A DNA stretch of 60,183 nt from Trichosporon coremiiforme (taxonomy: Eukaryota > Basidiomycota > Tremellomycetes > Trichosporonales > Trichosporonaceae), in assembly GCA_039545355.1 (NCBI GenBank), contig BCJJ01000056.1, positions 1 to 60,183 of the forward strand. The letters are read 5' to 3'. Under the pieces are notes generated by a model. The model was not told the DNA's origin and did no database searches. It worked only from the letters and a program-made list of their open reading frames with translations. The position numbers were made by a program, and so were the translations under genes. The number at the start of each line of letters is the position of its first letter. Positions within the stretch are counted from its first letter, which is position 1. Below are positions 41,601-51,491 of this stretch, one piece after another.

Positions 41601-42999
41601 CCTGCAGCCGCAGCAAGCCCCGACTCCGCCAATGCACCACCCCACGCCCTCTTACCCGACCGCAACGCTCCCCTGTCCTTCAAACGCTCCGGGGCTTATT
41701 CCGACGCCCCTGCCTTCCAGCCGCCAGCCTACCCCGGCCTCGCAACAGTTCACCCCCCTAGTGAACAACCAGCACCTGGCCCCTCTCGCCGGCAGTCACC
41801 ACATTACACCCGTTCCTCAGCCCAGCGCACAGCCCAGCCAGCAGCCAACCTCAGGACACTCCTTCCTCCAGTACGCCGACGGTTTGGAGAAGACGGAGGA
41901 GGAGATCGCATTCCTCGACTACTGGGATGACCACTGGAACAGACAGTATGCCGAGGAGGAGCGGGTGCAGCGATCTCTGGCTCAGCAGCAGCAGTCGCTG
42001 TCTGACTCTCCTCAGCAGCCTCAACATCTCCAGCAGCTTCCGCCTCAGCTTCCTCAGCTTTCTCTGCAACCGACACAGCCGACGGGGATCCAGCAGCTTC
42101 ATCCTCCTCAACTCGCTCAGCCTCACCCTCTCCAGATGCTCCAGACTCAGGAGCAGCACGAGACTGAACTACCTCCTCAGCTCTTTCAGCAGACCCAGGA
42201 TCAGACGGGCCCGGTCCAGCAGCCCCAGCAGTCCCATCAGCCCGAGCTCCCGTCCGAGCCAACCCGCACCCTAACCCCAGAGGAGTTCGAGGAGTATCTC
42301 GCCGTGCTGAACGGCTCCTATGAGGACACTCAGCAGTACGGCTTTAGCGCGGACGACGACGCTGGCCTGCTCACGTCCTTCGACGCTCAGCAGGGTCTGA
42401 CTCTTCCCGCTCAGTCTCAGCAGCAGATCCAGAATCAGCAGCATGAGCCCCAGTACACACAGGGCTCGCTCGGTCTGACCTTCAACCCTTCGCCTGCACC
42501 AGTCAACACGCCGTCGCCTCAGCCGCTCGTTGCTCAGCCTGCCCTGCCGGCGCCTTACCCTCTGCCGGCTCTGACCGTCCCAGCGGCGGCAATCGCTAAC
42601 CCAGTCGAGGAGGGGCCAGTCGAGGAGGACGAGACAGCGCCAAGGCTCGAGTACAACCCCAACGGCACCCGCACCATCCACGCCTTCCTCTCAACCGGCA
42701 CGCATCGCGAGTTGGTCTTCCAGGTCCCACCTCATCAGAGTGATGCCGATGCGCTGGCTGTGGCAAGACACTTGGTCGCTGTGGGCAACACGCTTCCAAC
42801 TACCGTTGGCCTGCCTCCTGCCGCTCCAGCTTCGGCGCCGGCTCCGCGTGCTGCGGCTGGTCCGGCGGCTGCGCAGGATTCGGCACGGGCCTCGGCGACT
42901 ACGCAGGCTTCGGGGAAGCGGAAGCGTGGGGACAGCGATGACGATGAGGACGCGGCGGGAGAGAGCGACGAGGATGCCGAGGACAGTGACGAGGGGTAA
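38698..42999 (+). CDS. Very large glutamine-rich, low-complexity nuclear-type protein
   Basis: One uninterrupted frame encodes 1433 residues from the ATG at 38698; an alternative start is 38761. The N-terminal third looks partly folded, with an acidic block (DDQPKDDDQNAEGEPDEHDG). A domain containing HVKCSHRLARTYLRHLMTD and a CPDC pair (LLCPDCAAAEPELAVTL) follows and could bind zinc. From about residue 490 to 1270 it is dominated by Gln with Pro, Ala and His, including QQQ runs and a short MGQMGQMGQLG repeat: a prion-like, transcription-cofactor-like composition. The C-terminal region has a small conserved-looking block (EYNPNGTRTIHAFLSTGTHR, ELVFQVPPHQSDADALAVAR), then a KRKR nuclear signal and an acidic tail. 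I recognise no family; a transcription or chromatin role is inferred from composition. The absence of introns over 4.3 kb is unusual here. Confidence 0.75.
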   Translation: MNSGVRLREVANATDVPTDANMPPTLVERWRPTPYDRPKQSRHHRRTTSQKHRRTPSDPTLRSGYVQSYEAPATATGPISAREIDHCHWKPLAKLKFETFYAQQLGTKDPEAPSVYVWDLQEKDRLRDAPRQGVKRSWSLISVTEDPENGPKIVNHGVLDAPIVTSPIEIGNEETVDTEPVGWTQQQQQPIETAVPVPAWFQPPSPFLPRSPSNAPTPPPQLLNRYLAASPEPIWQLEELEGDDQPKDDDQNAEGEPDEHDGEGDDDAEGETDEEAGETRQEESEISWPYHVKCSHRLARTYLRHLMTDRQHMLTIYGPSSAFAQLGVESSSPANPRCDYRLLPPPPPSLAEVYVQLQRMLHRPFPRRSNFDTRLQHADALHQSLPDMRLLCPDCAAAEPELAVTLTLLDARIRDLSQRLRSAYALILLDGCSPRIVWAEERGVIPSTPPMPVSTGANTKTSKKRKPTKKEEQTAVGGHKGKWRLDEFKPQVPQQSLRDTMEGAQTAMLAWEAGASTMSSVPSASASVAQQAQRAQVAQAQPTITQPIVSPSIVPANNNNNNKHQKSSNAPPQLARVHLGTEQQYAMPTPTPPAHLQANPQPMTQSTPTPNPFAALDSSAAPMTQGQREAFAAGAPACLAAFEGRIMGTGPQRDPEAERQIRAQLAGRQTPEPSSSRSTVARPTVMIEPRPAPSQARVEYEQTRQAQHTQALAQQAQHAATSQPHSQPGQHAQVNSTVIQDAMQQIRRPHVHRPQQTQQAQAQAQSQRELGLGRPVKRMRFEATDSTGQVDQQLYSMGSVNAVEAQLQPSFTTQPSPLSALQPSQESYGEQMSPMGQMGQMGQLGWMMAYQQALQPPTPSNGPGVQHGDSGWGGYVRSPRAQQPGRQEPQQQMVQHQQQPMTGFAGFVSQQQPHSFQPSPFDDQRPSTQQHAAYLNQLSDRQLKNMMRQRILQQPDPIDLPQPRMQQLLQPQQAPTPPMHHPTPSYPTATLPCPSNAPGLIPTPLPSSRQPTPASQQFTPLVNNQHLAPLAGSHHITPVPQPSAQPSQQPTSGHSFLQYADGLEKTEEEIAFLDYWDDHWNRQYAEEERVQRSLAQQQQSLSDSPQQPQHLQQLPPQLPQLSLQPTQPTGIQQLHPPQLAQPHPLQMLQTQEQHETELPPQLFQQTQDQTGPVQQPQQSHQPELPSEPTRTLTPEEFEEYLAVLNGSYEDTQQYGFSADDDAGLLTSFDAQQGLTLPAQSQQQIQNQQHEPQYTQGSLGLTFNPSPAPVNTPSPQPLVAQPALPAPYPLPALTVPAAAIANPVEEGPVEEDETAPRLEYNPNGTRTIHAFLSTGTHRELVFQVPPHQSDADALAVARHLVAVGNTLPTTVGLPPAAPASAPAPRAAAGPAAAQDSARASATTQASGKRKRGDSDDDEDAAGESDEDAEDSDEG

Positions 43000-45126
43000 G
43001 CTCTGAGAACCGAGGTCCGAGGCGACCCCGACTGCGACAGAAGACGATGCCTGGACAGTGTGAGCTGCGAGCACGTGAACACGTGAACAGCCATCAATCG
43101 AAACTGTACCTTTAGTAAACCACCACCGAACCACTGTATCCCTTTAGACGATGTACTCCCAGTACTCCTAGCCCCAGGCCAGCCTCTGACTCACACGCGC
43201 ATCTCACGACCAAGCACGAGGAATGCCTGCAGTGTACTCACGTGTCCACTGTCCGCTTGAGGCATGATGCAAATCGTTCGATCCATCGATGCGTCGATCT
43301 CGATCTGGCATGTCTCGATCTGGCATGTCTCTGTCTGTGGAGAACGGGTCAATGGACAATTCAGTCGCGTGTCGTATCTCGTGTCGCCAGGTCTGTTGTC
43401 GCTTTCAGCAAGCGTGTCTCGGTTTCGGCGTTCTCCATCTGGGAAGGAGAAAACAGGCTCAAGCCTCCTGAATGGAGTCTGCGCCGGGCCGAGAATCACC
43501 AAACATCATGAGCGCATGTTTCACGCACACACACACCCACTCGCAAGCTCGCCGAGTTCGGTCTATTCAGTCATTTCGATGCACGCCGACGCCACCAGTG
43601 CAAGCAGACTGCAAGAACTGCGCCATGGACCAAACATTGCGATGACGACAGCGAATGGAATGCATCTGGGTGAGGTTTGGTGGGAACGAGTGTTGGGGTA
43701 TGAGCGTGCAGCGAGACGTGGGGATTGGCCGGTGTGCCGTTGCCGTGTTTGTTGTGGGACGGGTGAGTCGTTCTTTGTGCGCCGAGTTGCCGAATTGAGA
43801 CTGATGCAAACGTAAACGTTGCACGCTCAATCGTCCAACCTGTGTGCTGCCAGCGTGCGTACATAGCTCACGATGCACCATGGCCCCCTCCTGGCCCATC
43901 AAGGAAGCCTGAGTGGGCAGACAGACTTGGCGTGTTTATCGCCTGGCGTCAGGTCAGGTCAGGTTACGGTCAGGACACATACACACCCAAGGCACGGCAC
44001 TCGGTTGGTTTGCCTGGATGAGGAATCCCATCGCAGGATCGCAGGACACACTCAGGGCTGCCAGGGCTCGGCCCAGGGATCGAGGATCGCAGGAATGAAT
44101 ACCCCCGCCTGCCGCCAGAGTACCGTACCTGGGTGCAGACGCCACGCGCCTTCTTTTCCGAACTGACTGACTGACTGCCTGAAAAGCAAAACACAAACAA
44201 CAAACACAAACACTCACCATACACCGTAATGGACAGACAGACACATGCACAACCCCGCCGTACCGTCATTATAACAACCACACAGCGTGCATTACAGTAG
44301 TGTTTGACGGCCGGTGTGGCTTCCCCCCTCCCGTCGCAGAGATCAGCTTCACAATGCATAACATTGCAACTACACTCATGAGATGGCCAACCCGACGCAC
44401 GCACACAACGCCCAAAACAAGTGACAGGGCACGCATGACCTCCGATCACTCGCCATCAATGTTGTATCACTCCGGGAAAGCTACACTGGGGAGTATCGTA
44501 TACCGTAGAATGCATGGCGTACAACTAGCAGAATTACTCCCGCCGCACAACGACAAACACGGCGGGCGGTAGAAAGGCTGGTCGCTTAGGGTTGCGGCCT
44601 ATTGGGTTACGTCGCACCGGCGCACCGGCGCACCGGGGCGCCACTGCTGCTAGTTGTACATCCACCCACCCATGCTCACTCAGCCCAGCCAGGCTCACAA
44701 CCAGGCTCAGGACTATTCACTCGGGAGCACCAAACATTCGGTCACCCACCCAATCCACACCCACTTCCGCTGCTATACTGCACCACTCCAGTCCGACCTA
44801 CATCTATCCACCCCTCCTAACATATCTCTTCTCTCCACTGTCTCTCTCTCTCCCCCTCCATCTCTCCTCTTCTCCATTCTCCTTGCTCGAACGCTTACGC
44901 CTGTCTCCATTCCCTGCCCACTCCCCCCTCTACACTCCCCTGATCTCTAACCGTCCCCTTCGCTGCCCCCGCTCCCCCCTTTCGTTCACGACAAACACTG
45001 CAAACAACAACCAGCACTCCGCCCCGTTCAAGCGAGCTGCATTAGCTCGACTGTCGTAACAAGGCCCCGAACGCAATCACAACCTCCCCCCTGCAACCCG
45101 CCGTCCGAACGCCCCCATCACCGACG
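43000..45126. other. Intergenic, with several short tandem repeats; cyclin promoter at right end
   Basis: About 2.1 kb without a supported gene. It contains a duplicated CTCGATCTGGCATGT unit (about 43301-43330), GGATCGCAGG-type repeats near 44034-44095, and three CGCACCGG units at about 44619-44637. A long pyrimidine-rich tract at about 44800-45000 is typical of a fungal promoter or leader and leads into cyclin B. Confidence 0.6.
44800..45000 (+). promoter_or_regulatory. Pyrimidine-rich leader or promoter of the cyclin gene
   Basis: Roughly 200 bases very rich in C and T on the coding strand (many CTCTCC and CCCCTC runs) end about 130 bases before the cyclin ATG. Such tracts commonly precede transcription starts of highly expressed fungal genes; the role here is inferred. 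Confidence 0.4.
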
Positions 45127-46804
45127 ATGCAAAGGGTAAGGAATCAACTCGACTCGGCATCACATAAGCTGACCTAAACAGGCAAGCAACACCCGACGAG
45201 CGACCACGCGCTCCAAAGCCACCGATGAGAACTCTTTCCCGTCACGAGGCGCCGCTGGCGACCGCATGTCCGCTGCGACCCGCGCCAAAGCGGCCGTGAT
45301 CACTTCGGCCAAGCCGTCACAGCCCGTCAAGGCAGGAAGCAAGCGCAACGTTTTAGGAGCAGTCACCAACACTAGGGTGAGTTGACCCCGCCTCCAAACA
45401 TTCATCAGCAATCACAACTAACATCCAGGAGGACCATGGAGAAGTCGCTAAGAAGCCTGGTGAGTGTCGCATCCATGCCACGGGACCGACATCGGCCGCT
45501 CACGGACCTTGCTGGCAGTTGTTTGGATGACGCTAACCCCGTCGCAGCCAAGGGTACCGCCCAGCGGCAACCGTTGAGCAACCGTTCTCAGACCTTTGAC
45601 AACACCCGAGGAACGGCCACGACACGTGCCACCCGCGCCGCCGCTGCCCAGGTCTTTGCGCAGCCTGAAACCGTCGAGGTCGAGGTTGTTTCGCGCGAGA
45701 CGGCGCGCATCGACCTCGAGAGCAAAAATGTCATTGTTGAGGACGAGTACGAGGACGACGACAAGACGATTGGAGGAGGGCGCAGCGACGACATGGACGA
45801 GGACGAGGATGACGAGTTTGACGACGAGGACTGGCTCCGCATGAGCCCCGAGGAGGAGCTCGCGGCCCGGCAGGAGCTCATGGTCGTCAAGGACACGTTC
45901 CAGGACGACATTGACATGTTTGACACGACCATGGTTGCCGAGTACGCCGATGAGATTTTCGCCCACATGGAGGAGATGGAGCTCGCGACGATGCCGAATC
46001 CTCGGTACATGGACTTCCAGTCGGAGGTTGAGTGGTGAGTGACTTCGGGGAATCAGTCAAAATCTGAAACACGCATTCCCGATAGCACAGAAAGAAAGCA
46101 ACCGCGTGCTGACCTCCAGGACGATGCGCACGACTCTGGTCGATTGGCTGCTGCAGGTGCACCTCCGCTACCACCTGCTCCCCGAGACGCTCTGGATCGC
46201 TGTCAACATTCTGGACCGTTTCCTGTCTGTGCGCGTTGTCTCGACGCAGAAGCTGCAGCTTGTCGGTCTCACGGCTCTCTTCATCGCGGCCAAGTACGAG
46301 GAGATTCTTGCGCCGAGCGTCGACGAGTTTGTCTACATGGCCGACAACGGGTATACGAAGGACGAGATTCTCAAGGGCGAGCGGATCATTCTGCAGACGC
46401 TCGACTTCAACATTTCGGCCTACTGCACGCCGTACTCGTGGGTGCGCCGCATCTCCAAGGCGGACGACTACGACATCCAGACGCGCACGTTGTCCAAGTT
46501 CCTGATGGAGGTGACGCTGCTCGACCACCGGTTCCTGCGGTGCAAGCCGAGCATGGTTGCGGCCGTGGGCATGTACCTGTCGCGCAAGATGCTGGGGTCG
46601 GACTGGAACGATGCGTTCGTGTACTACTCGGACTTCACCGAGGCGCAGCTCCGGACGGCGGCCGACATGATCTGCGAGCGTCTTGTCGAGGACGGCTTCG
46701 AGCGCGTGTTCGTCTACGTCAAGTACTCGAGCAAGAAGTTCCTGCGCGCGTCGGCGTACGCGTGCGACTGGGCCATGACAAACTACCGTCCTGCCTCGGA
46801 GTAA
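45127..46804 (+). CDS. B-type (mitotic) cyclin
   Basis: Five exons (45127-45135, 45182-45376, 45429-45459, 45548-46034, 46120-46804) join in frame to about 468 residues; introns end in CTGAC, CTAAC or similar plus AG. The protein activates the Cdk1 kinase at mitosis. Evidence: the destruction box RNVLGAVTN (residues 58-66, exact RxxLxxxxN) for APC/C-driven degradation; an acidic linker; and the cyclin box from EYADEIFAHMEEMELATMPN through TLVDWLLQVHLRYHLLPETL and QLVGLTALFIAAKYEEI. A second cyclin fold follows (YSDFTEAQLRTAADMICERL). The linker MPNPRYMDFQSEVEW precedes the MRTTLVDWL helix, as in fungal Clb1/Clb2-type cyclins. The first coding exon is only nine bases (Met-Gln-Arg). It converges on EFR3 about 560 bases away. 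Confidence 0.95.
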
Positions 46805-47361
46805 GAACTCATAACCCCCCACCCCCCCCTATAGCATATACCTACCTCCCATCGCATTATCCCCCCCATAACAATCCAAAGTCGCAACCCATAACCCCTT
46901 TTCCTCTTTTATCATTAAGTGCGCCGGTACCAGGCCCCAGACCAGGCGGCGCAGTGGTACACCTGTGTTTCTCTCCATATTTCTTATAAAGTCTAGCATT
47001 TCATGATGTTTCAATGTTTTTGTCGAGTCGAGCACGGGAGCGACGCGAGCGTGCGCAGAGGAGTGAGCGAGCGGCGGGGAGTGAGCATGAGCATTGAGCG
47101 GTGGCGAGTGAGCACGAGCATTGAGCGGCGTCGAGTGAAGCAGTACTGAGTGGAACTTGACAGAGACAGAGGGAGGACAGTGCGCCCGGGGGAGTAATGG
47201 GTGCAGTGTCAGCCTGAGCCAGTCGTCAGTCATTCAGCGTCAACCTCGTCCGTTGCAAGAGGAAGAACAGGTGAAAGCAATGCATGAGAGAATTATGAAG
47301 ACAATTTGTAAGTGGTATAATGTTGGTATAATGCTTTACGCCTAGAATTTCTAGACCAGAT
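46805..47361. other. Convergent 3' region with imperfect tandem repeat
   Basis: The 3' ends of the cyclin and EFR3 genes meet here. An imperfect repeat of about 35 bases (GAGTGAGCA-GAGCATTGAGCGG core) is found at about 47078-47140. No gene is supported. Confidence 0.6.
47078..47140. repeat. Imperfect tandem repeat
   Basis: Two near-identical copies of a unit containing GAGTGAGCAYGAGCATTGAGC (with a variable GGYG stretch between) lie in tandem downstream of the cyclin gene. Confidence 0.6.
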
Positions 47362-50300
47362 TTATGCGGCGGGCTGAGCCTGCACGGGTTGAGCAGCGGG
47401 AGGCGCGTCGGTGATGAGCGCAGTTGGGGCCGGAGCGTCAGTGATGAATCCGCCGAACTCCAACCCATTGGCTCCATTTTCTCCATTTCCTCCATTCACC
47501 CCGACACCATTGGCACCGAGACCGTTGGCACCGGTTCCATTGACGTTGCTGCCGTTGGCCGCGTTGACGTTCGCGGTGGTGGTGGTGGACAAAGTGACCT
47601 GAGCAGTCGGAGTGACGACGCGAGACCTCTTCTTCTCCTTGAAGATATCCTTCAGCACCTCTCTCGCATCCGCTGGAGCCAGCTTCCTCTCACTCTGTCC
47701 TCCATGCCCAGCGCTGCCGCCGGGCGTACCCGTGCCATGAATAGTACTGGGCCGAGAGCTGTGCACGCTGCCATGGTTCACGCCCTTCTGCCTCAAGGAC
47801 CCCGTCGGATTAGACCCGAGTGCGTCCCTCAGGTCGGCCACATCTATGCCGCGTTGAACGTGGATCGATTGGTAAGAGGGATTCGGGATCGACATCAACT
47901 TGTATTCAGACTGAGGGGCAAGGGTCGGGGGCGCCAGACGCTCAATGCTCCCCTTAATTGCACCTTCGACGGACCACGGTTTCTCGAGTGTCGTTTGCAG
48001 CTGCGCGCTGTTGAGCCCAGTGCCCGTTTGCACGTCGGCGGAAGCGCACACGGAGGAGACGAGAGGAGAGGGGTCCATCCATGCCCGGGTGGAAGACGCG
48101 GACTCTCCTTCGGAGGCTTCGCGCACGAACTCTGCCGGCTCGTCGTCGTCCTGCATCACTGGGATCGTACTGTGGCCCAGTGCAGCGAGGCCCGCTTCGG
48201 CCTGCGAAGAGACCTGGGGAAGATTCCAGGTCCGTCCGATATCGACCCAGGCCCTGCAGACCAACTCCCTAGCCGCGCGCTTACGCTCCATCGCCCACGC
48301 GCCCGTCTCACCAGGACGGCGGACGAGCTGAGCCCCTGCATCAGCGTCTAACGCGAGGAGCATTGGCACGCCAGTCAAAAGCGCCGCAGAGGGTACGTTG
48401 GCCCCGAGTTCGCCCAGAATCGCGGCCAGGTTGGCATAGTCACCTGGCGTGGCTACTGTGTCGAATTGGGCTGGCTCGGTTGAGGCCAAGCGGTTCAAGG
48501 GCAGGGAGACGCGCCGGCGGGTGCGTTTCGGCGCGGCGAAGGAGGATGTAGACAACGAGTGGATCTGCATGATCTGCTGCGCTGCCTGCTGGGCTTGCTG
48601 CGCCGTGAGCGTGCCGCGCTCGTGCTCGGGCGAGTCGGGCTGCTTGGCATTTTGGGGAGTTGTTGGTCGCGTCGAGCCAGGTGTCGCGGAGGGAGTCGCG
48701 TGCCCGCTCTGCCTGGGCGTCGCTTCGCGCGGCGTAGCCGCCAAAGAGGGGATGGGCTCGCCCGGTCCGAGACGAGAGGATAACGCCAGCGTGTACACCG
48801 CTGCATGGAGGGCGTTGCAGAACCGCGTAATGTTGGGCTCGTCGGGACGCGGCTTGCGGTCGGCGGGCAACTCGTCCTGGAGCCACAGCAGGAGCGCACG
48901 CGCATAAGACGCGCGGACGGGGTACGTCGACTCGCAGAGAAGATGCAAGGTGTCCTGCCACACCTCGGGGGAGACGGGGTTGCGTCTTCCGGAGACCTTG
49001 ACCTCGACGCCGGGACTCTCGAGTGCAGGGCCCTTGCCCTTGTCCGCGGCGGTTGGGGTGTCGGCAGCCCGATCGGCCCCTTGCAGCGCGGCTTCCGCGC
49101 TGTCGCCCTGTTCAGCCGCGCTCATGACGCCGGAGAGACAGTAGATCAGCACGCGGAGAATGTCATGCCGTCCCGGGGCTGAGGGGGAAATCGTCGCAAT
49201 CTGCGCCGCGATCTCCTCGACAATGTCGTTGATCTGGTCCGCGTAGTAGATGTGGATTCCAAGGGAGGAGACGCAGTTGACGAGCGCGGGGAGGAGGGCG
49301 TCGTCCGCCCGGATCGTTGCGCGGCGCACGATGATGTTGAGGAGGGAAGTGAGCAGGTCCGTCACGGCCAGGCCGACGAGGGACACGTTGCTGCTGAGCA
49401 CCGTCGTCACCATTGAGATGATGCTATGCTGCTTCGCTGTGGGCGGGGAGCTGTCGGGGAGAGACACGAGTAGCTCGACCAAGCGAGTGGGCATGACGAA
49501 GCGAGACTGCAGTAACATTCCGCCAGTCAGCCGCTCAGCGAGCCAGCAGCAGCGCGCTGTGTCCGACCACCCCGTGCTGTCGAGGTACTCAATGACAATG
49601 TCGAGGACGCGGCCCGCCTGTGTCAGCTGGCACTCGCTGACCAGCTCGTACAGGCAGCGGTACGCAGCTGCAACAACGTCCTGCTGGTCGGGGCCCTTCT
49701 CGCCGGTGACGTGTTCGTGGATGCTCGGCGCGCGGCGGTCGACAACGGGGCGGCGCGCGCTCAGTTCCTTGAAGAACGGCGCGATGCTCGCTTTGTCCCC
49801 TGCGTTGCTCGCCGTGACCGCCTTAAGGTCGTCGACGCTGGCCTCGCGCAGGATGGACAGGAGTGTCGGAACGATGATCTTGGCCTGGCGCGGGAACTCG
49901 GCCGAGGACGAGAACACGGCGTCAGAGCACGCCGCGCCACTAAGCGCGCTGAGCCCGATGAGCCTTGTGCGGCTCTGGTCCTCGACGTCGACCGGCGCCG
50001 TCTTCTCCGACAGCGCCCCGTTCACGCTCCCGTTCTGGCTGCTGCCGGAGCGCACGGCCGCGAGGCCGGCGAACTGCCGCAGGACCTGGAGGTAGGTCGT
50101 CGTGAGCGCGTCGTCGACGCCGATCGCCGAGCCGTCGGTGTATGTCGCAAACGCAACGAAACACGAGGCAGCACGCGCAATCACCTCGAGATCAGGCGTG
50201 CCCTTCTGGTACACCTTGACGTCGAGGGCCGCGCTGATGATCCGCAGCGTCTGCCGCGCGAACAGCCCGATGTCGCGCTTGCATTCTGTCAGAAGCTTGT

Positions 50301-50621
50301 GCAGGATGCGCAGGGAAATCAGGAGCGCACTGTTTGTACGTGTCAGCAAACCATAATGCCAATGTCTTGCTTTACTCACGCTCGACTCTTCGGGTACCCG
50401 CCCGTGCTGCCCCTGGCCTCCTTCACGACGCGGCGCTCGAGGTCGTCGCCGATCTTGGCCAGCGAGCTTGGCTTGTTCGTCGCATGGTATGTGAGCTTGC
50501 TCAGGTCCTGCGACAGCGGCTGGTACTCGGGCCCGGCCTTGACAAGGTCCTTCGGTGGAGGGTAACAGTCGTTGAGCGCCTTGACCTCCGGGTTGAGGTT
50601 GCCGCAGCAAAAACAACCCAT
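47362..50621 (-). CDS. EFR3: EFR3, plasma-membrane anchor of phosphatidylinositol 4-kinase
   Basis: Exon 50621-50380 joins exon 50329-47362 through an intron with a GTGAGT donor and a GCTGAC...CAG end, giving about 1069 residues. Efr3 recruits the PI4-kinase Stt4 with Ypp1 to the plasma membrane to make PI4P. The N-terminus begins MGCFCCGN, a cluster of palmitoylatable Cys like that anchoring Efr3 proteins. It is followed by the conserved NDCYPPPKDL and LSKLTYHATNKPSSLAKIGD. The long helical HEAT-like body continues (RAALLISLRILHKLLTECKR, SCFVAFATYTDG, ARTRLIGLSALSGAACSDAV-like region). A disordered Ser/Thr-rich C-terminal half and Gly/Asn repeats (NGxGANG) end the protein, as is usual for fungal homologues. 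Strand and neighbours suggest an independent gene. Confidence 0.9.
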
Positions 50622-51491
50622 GGCTTTGGCTTAATGATGGAGTGAGATGAAGATGAGAAGATGAGAAGGAAGCGTTCGAGAGTTGGAAGGGGAGGAATTA
50701 TCGCGATCCAAGCGCGGGCGGGAGAAGTACGCTGCCGGGGAAGCGACAGACGTCGAACAAGTTGGGAATGGAAGAATGGGAACGAGTGTGGTCGGGGTCA
50801 GTCGGTCGTGGCCGGGAGTCGACAAACAAAAAAAAACAGAGGCAGAGGAAGGAAGCGCGGTCGCAGTCAGCTTGGCAGCTTGTGCAGCGTCGACGTTGCC
50901 GAAAGTACAAGTTGGTAATTGAGGATAGAGTGGAGGACCAAAGATGGTCAGCTACGATGCTGTGGGACGTGGTCGGCCCCGATCCATGAAGGGCCTCAAC
51001 AAGCGCGGGGCGGCTGAGCCCTGCAGGTCACAGATCGCAGGTCGCCCAGGCACACAGGCACCAAGCCCTACAGCCTGCAGCCACGCTCTAATGACGTACA
51101 CCGTCAGTAATGCTCCCATTAGAAACTCGCGGTTAGCGTCATTAGGGGTCAGATTAGGGGTCGCCGTCTCGTCTCGCTAATTTCCCCCTAACTCTAATCG
51201 GCCGCGTTCACGGATCCAGCAATCCACCCTGCCTGATAGACCACGATGCTCAATCGCACTTCCTCTCGTCGTTGGTCCAAATCTTGCATCTGCGGACTTT
51301 CTGATACTCTCACAGTTGGTTAAAGAATACGCGCTGAGGCATGGCATTTTGTGGGCTGGGATAAAACTAAACCAGATGACACGACAGAGGTACGGATAAC
51401 AGTATGGTATCAACACGGTGCATCGCTGGCGTTTCTTCGGGCCGCGGCGACGGCGACAGAACAATGTAAGTGCGTACGACGGACAACTTGA
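50622..51491. other. Intergenic, with short direct repeat
   Basis: About 870 bases between two minus-strand genes, EFR3 and the G alpha subunit. No gene is supported. ATTAGGGGTCAGATTAGGGGTC, a twice-repeated ATTAGGGGTC unit, occurs at about 51140-51161. Confidence 0.55.

Noticed and set aside
43242..43902. Open frames between the Gln-rich and cyclin genes
   Set aside because: Short, overlapping on both strands, composed partly of local tandem repeats, no recognisable motif.
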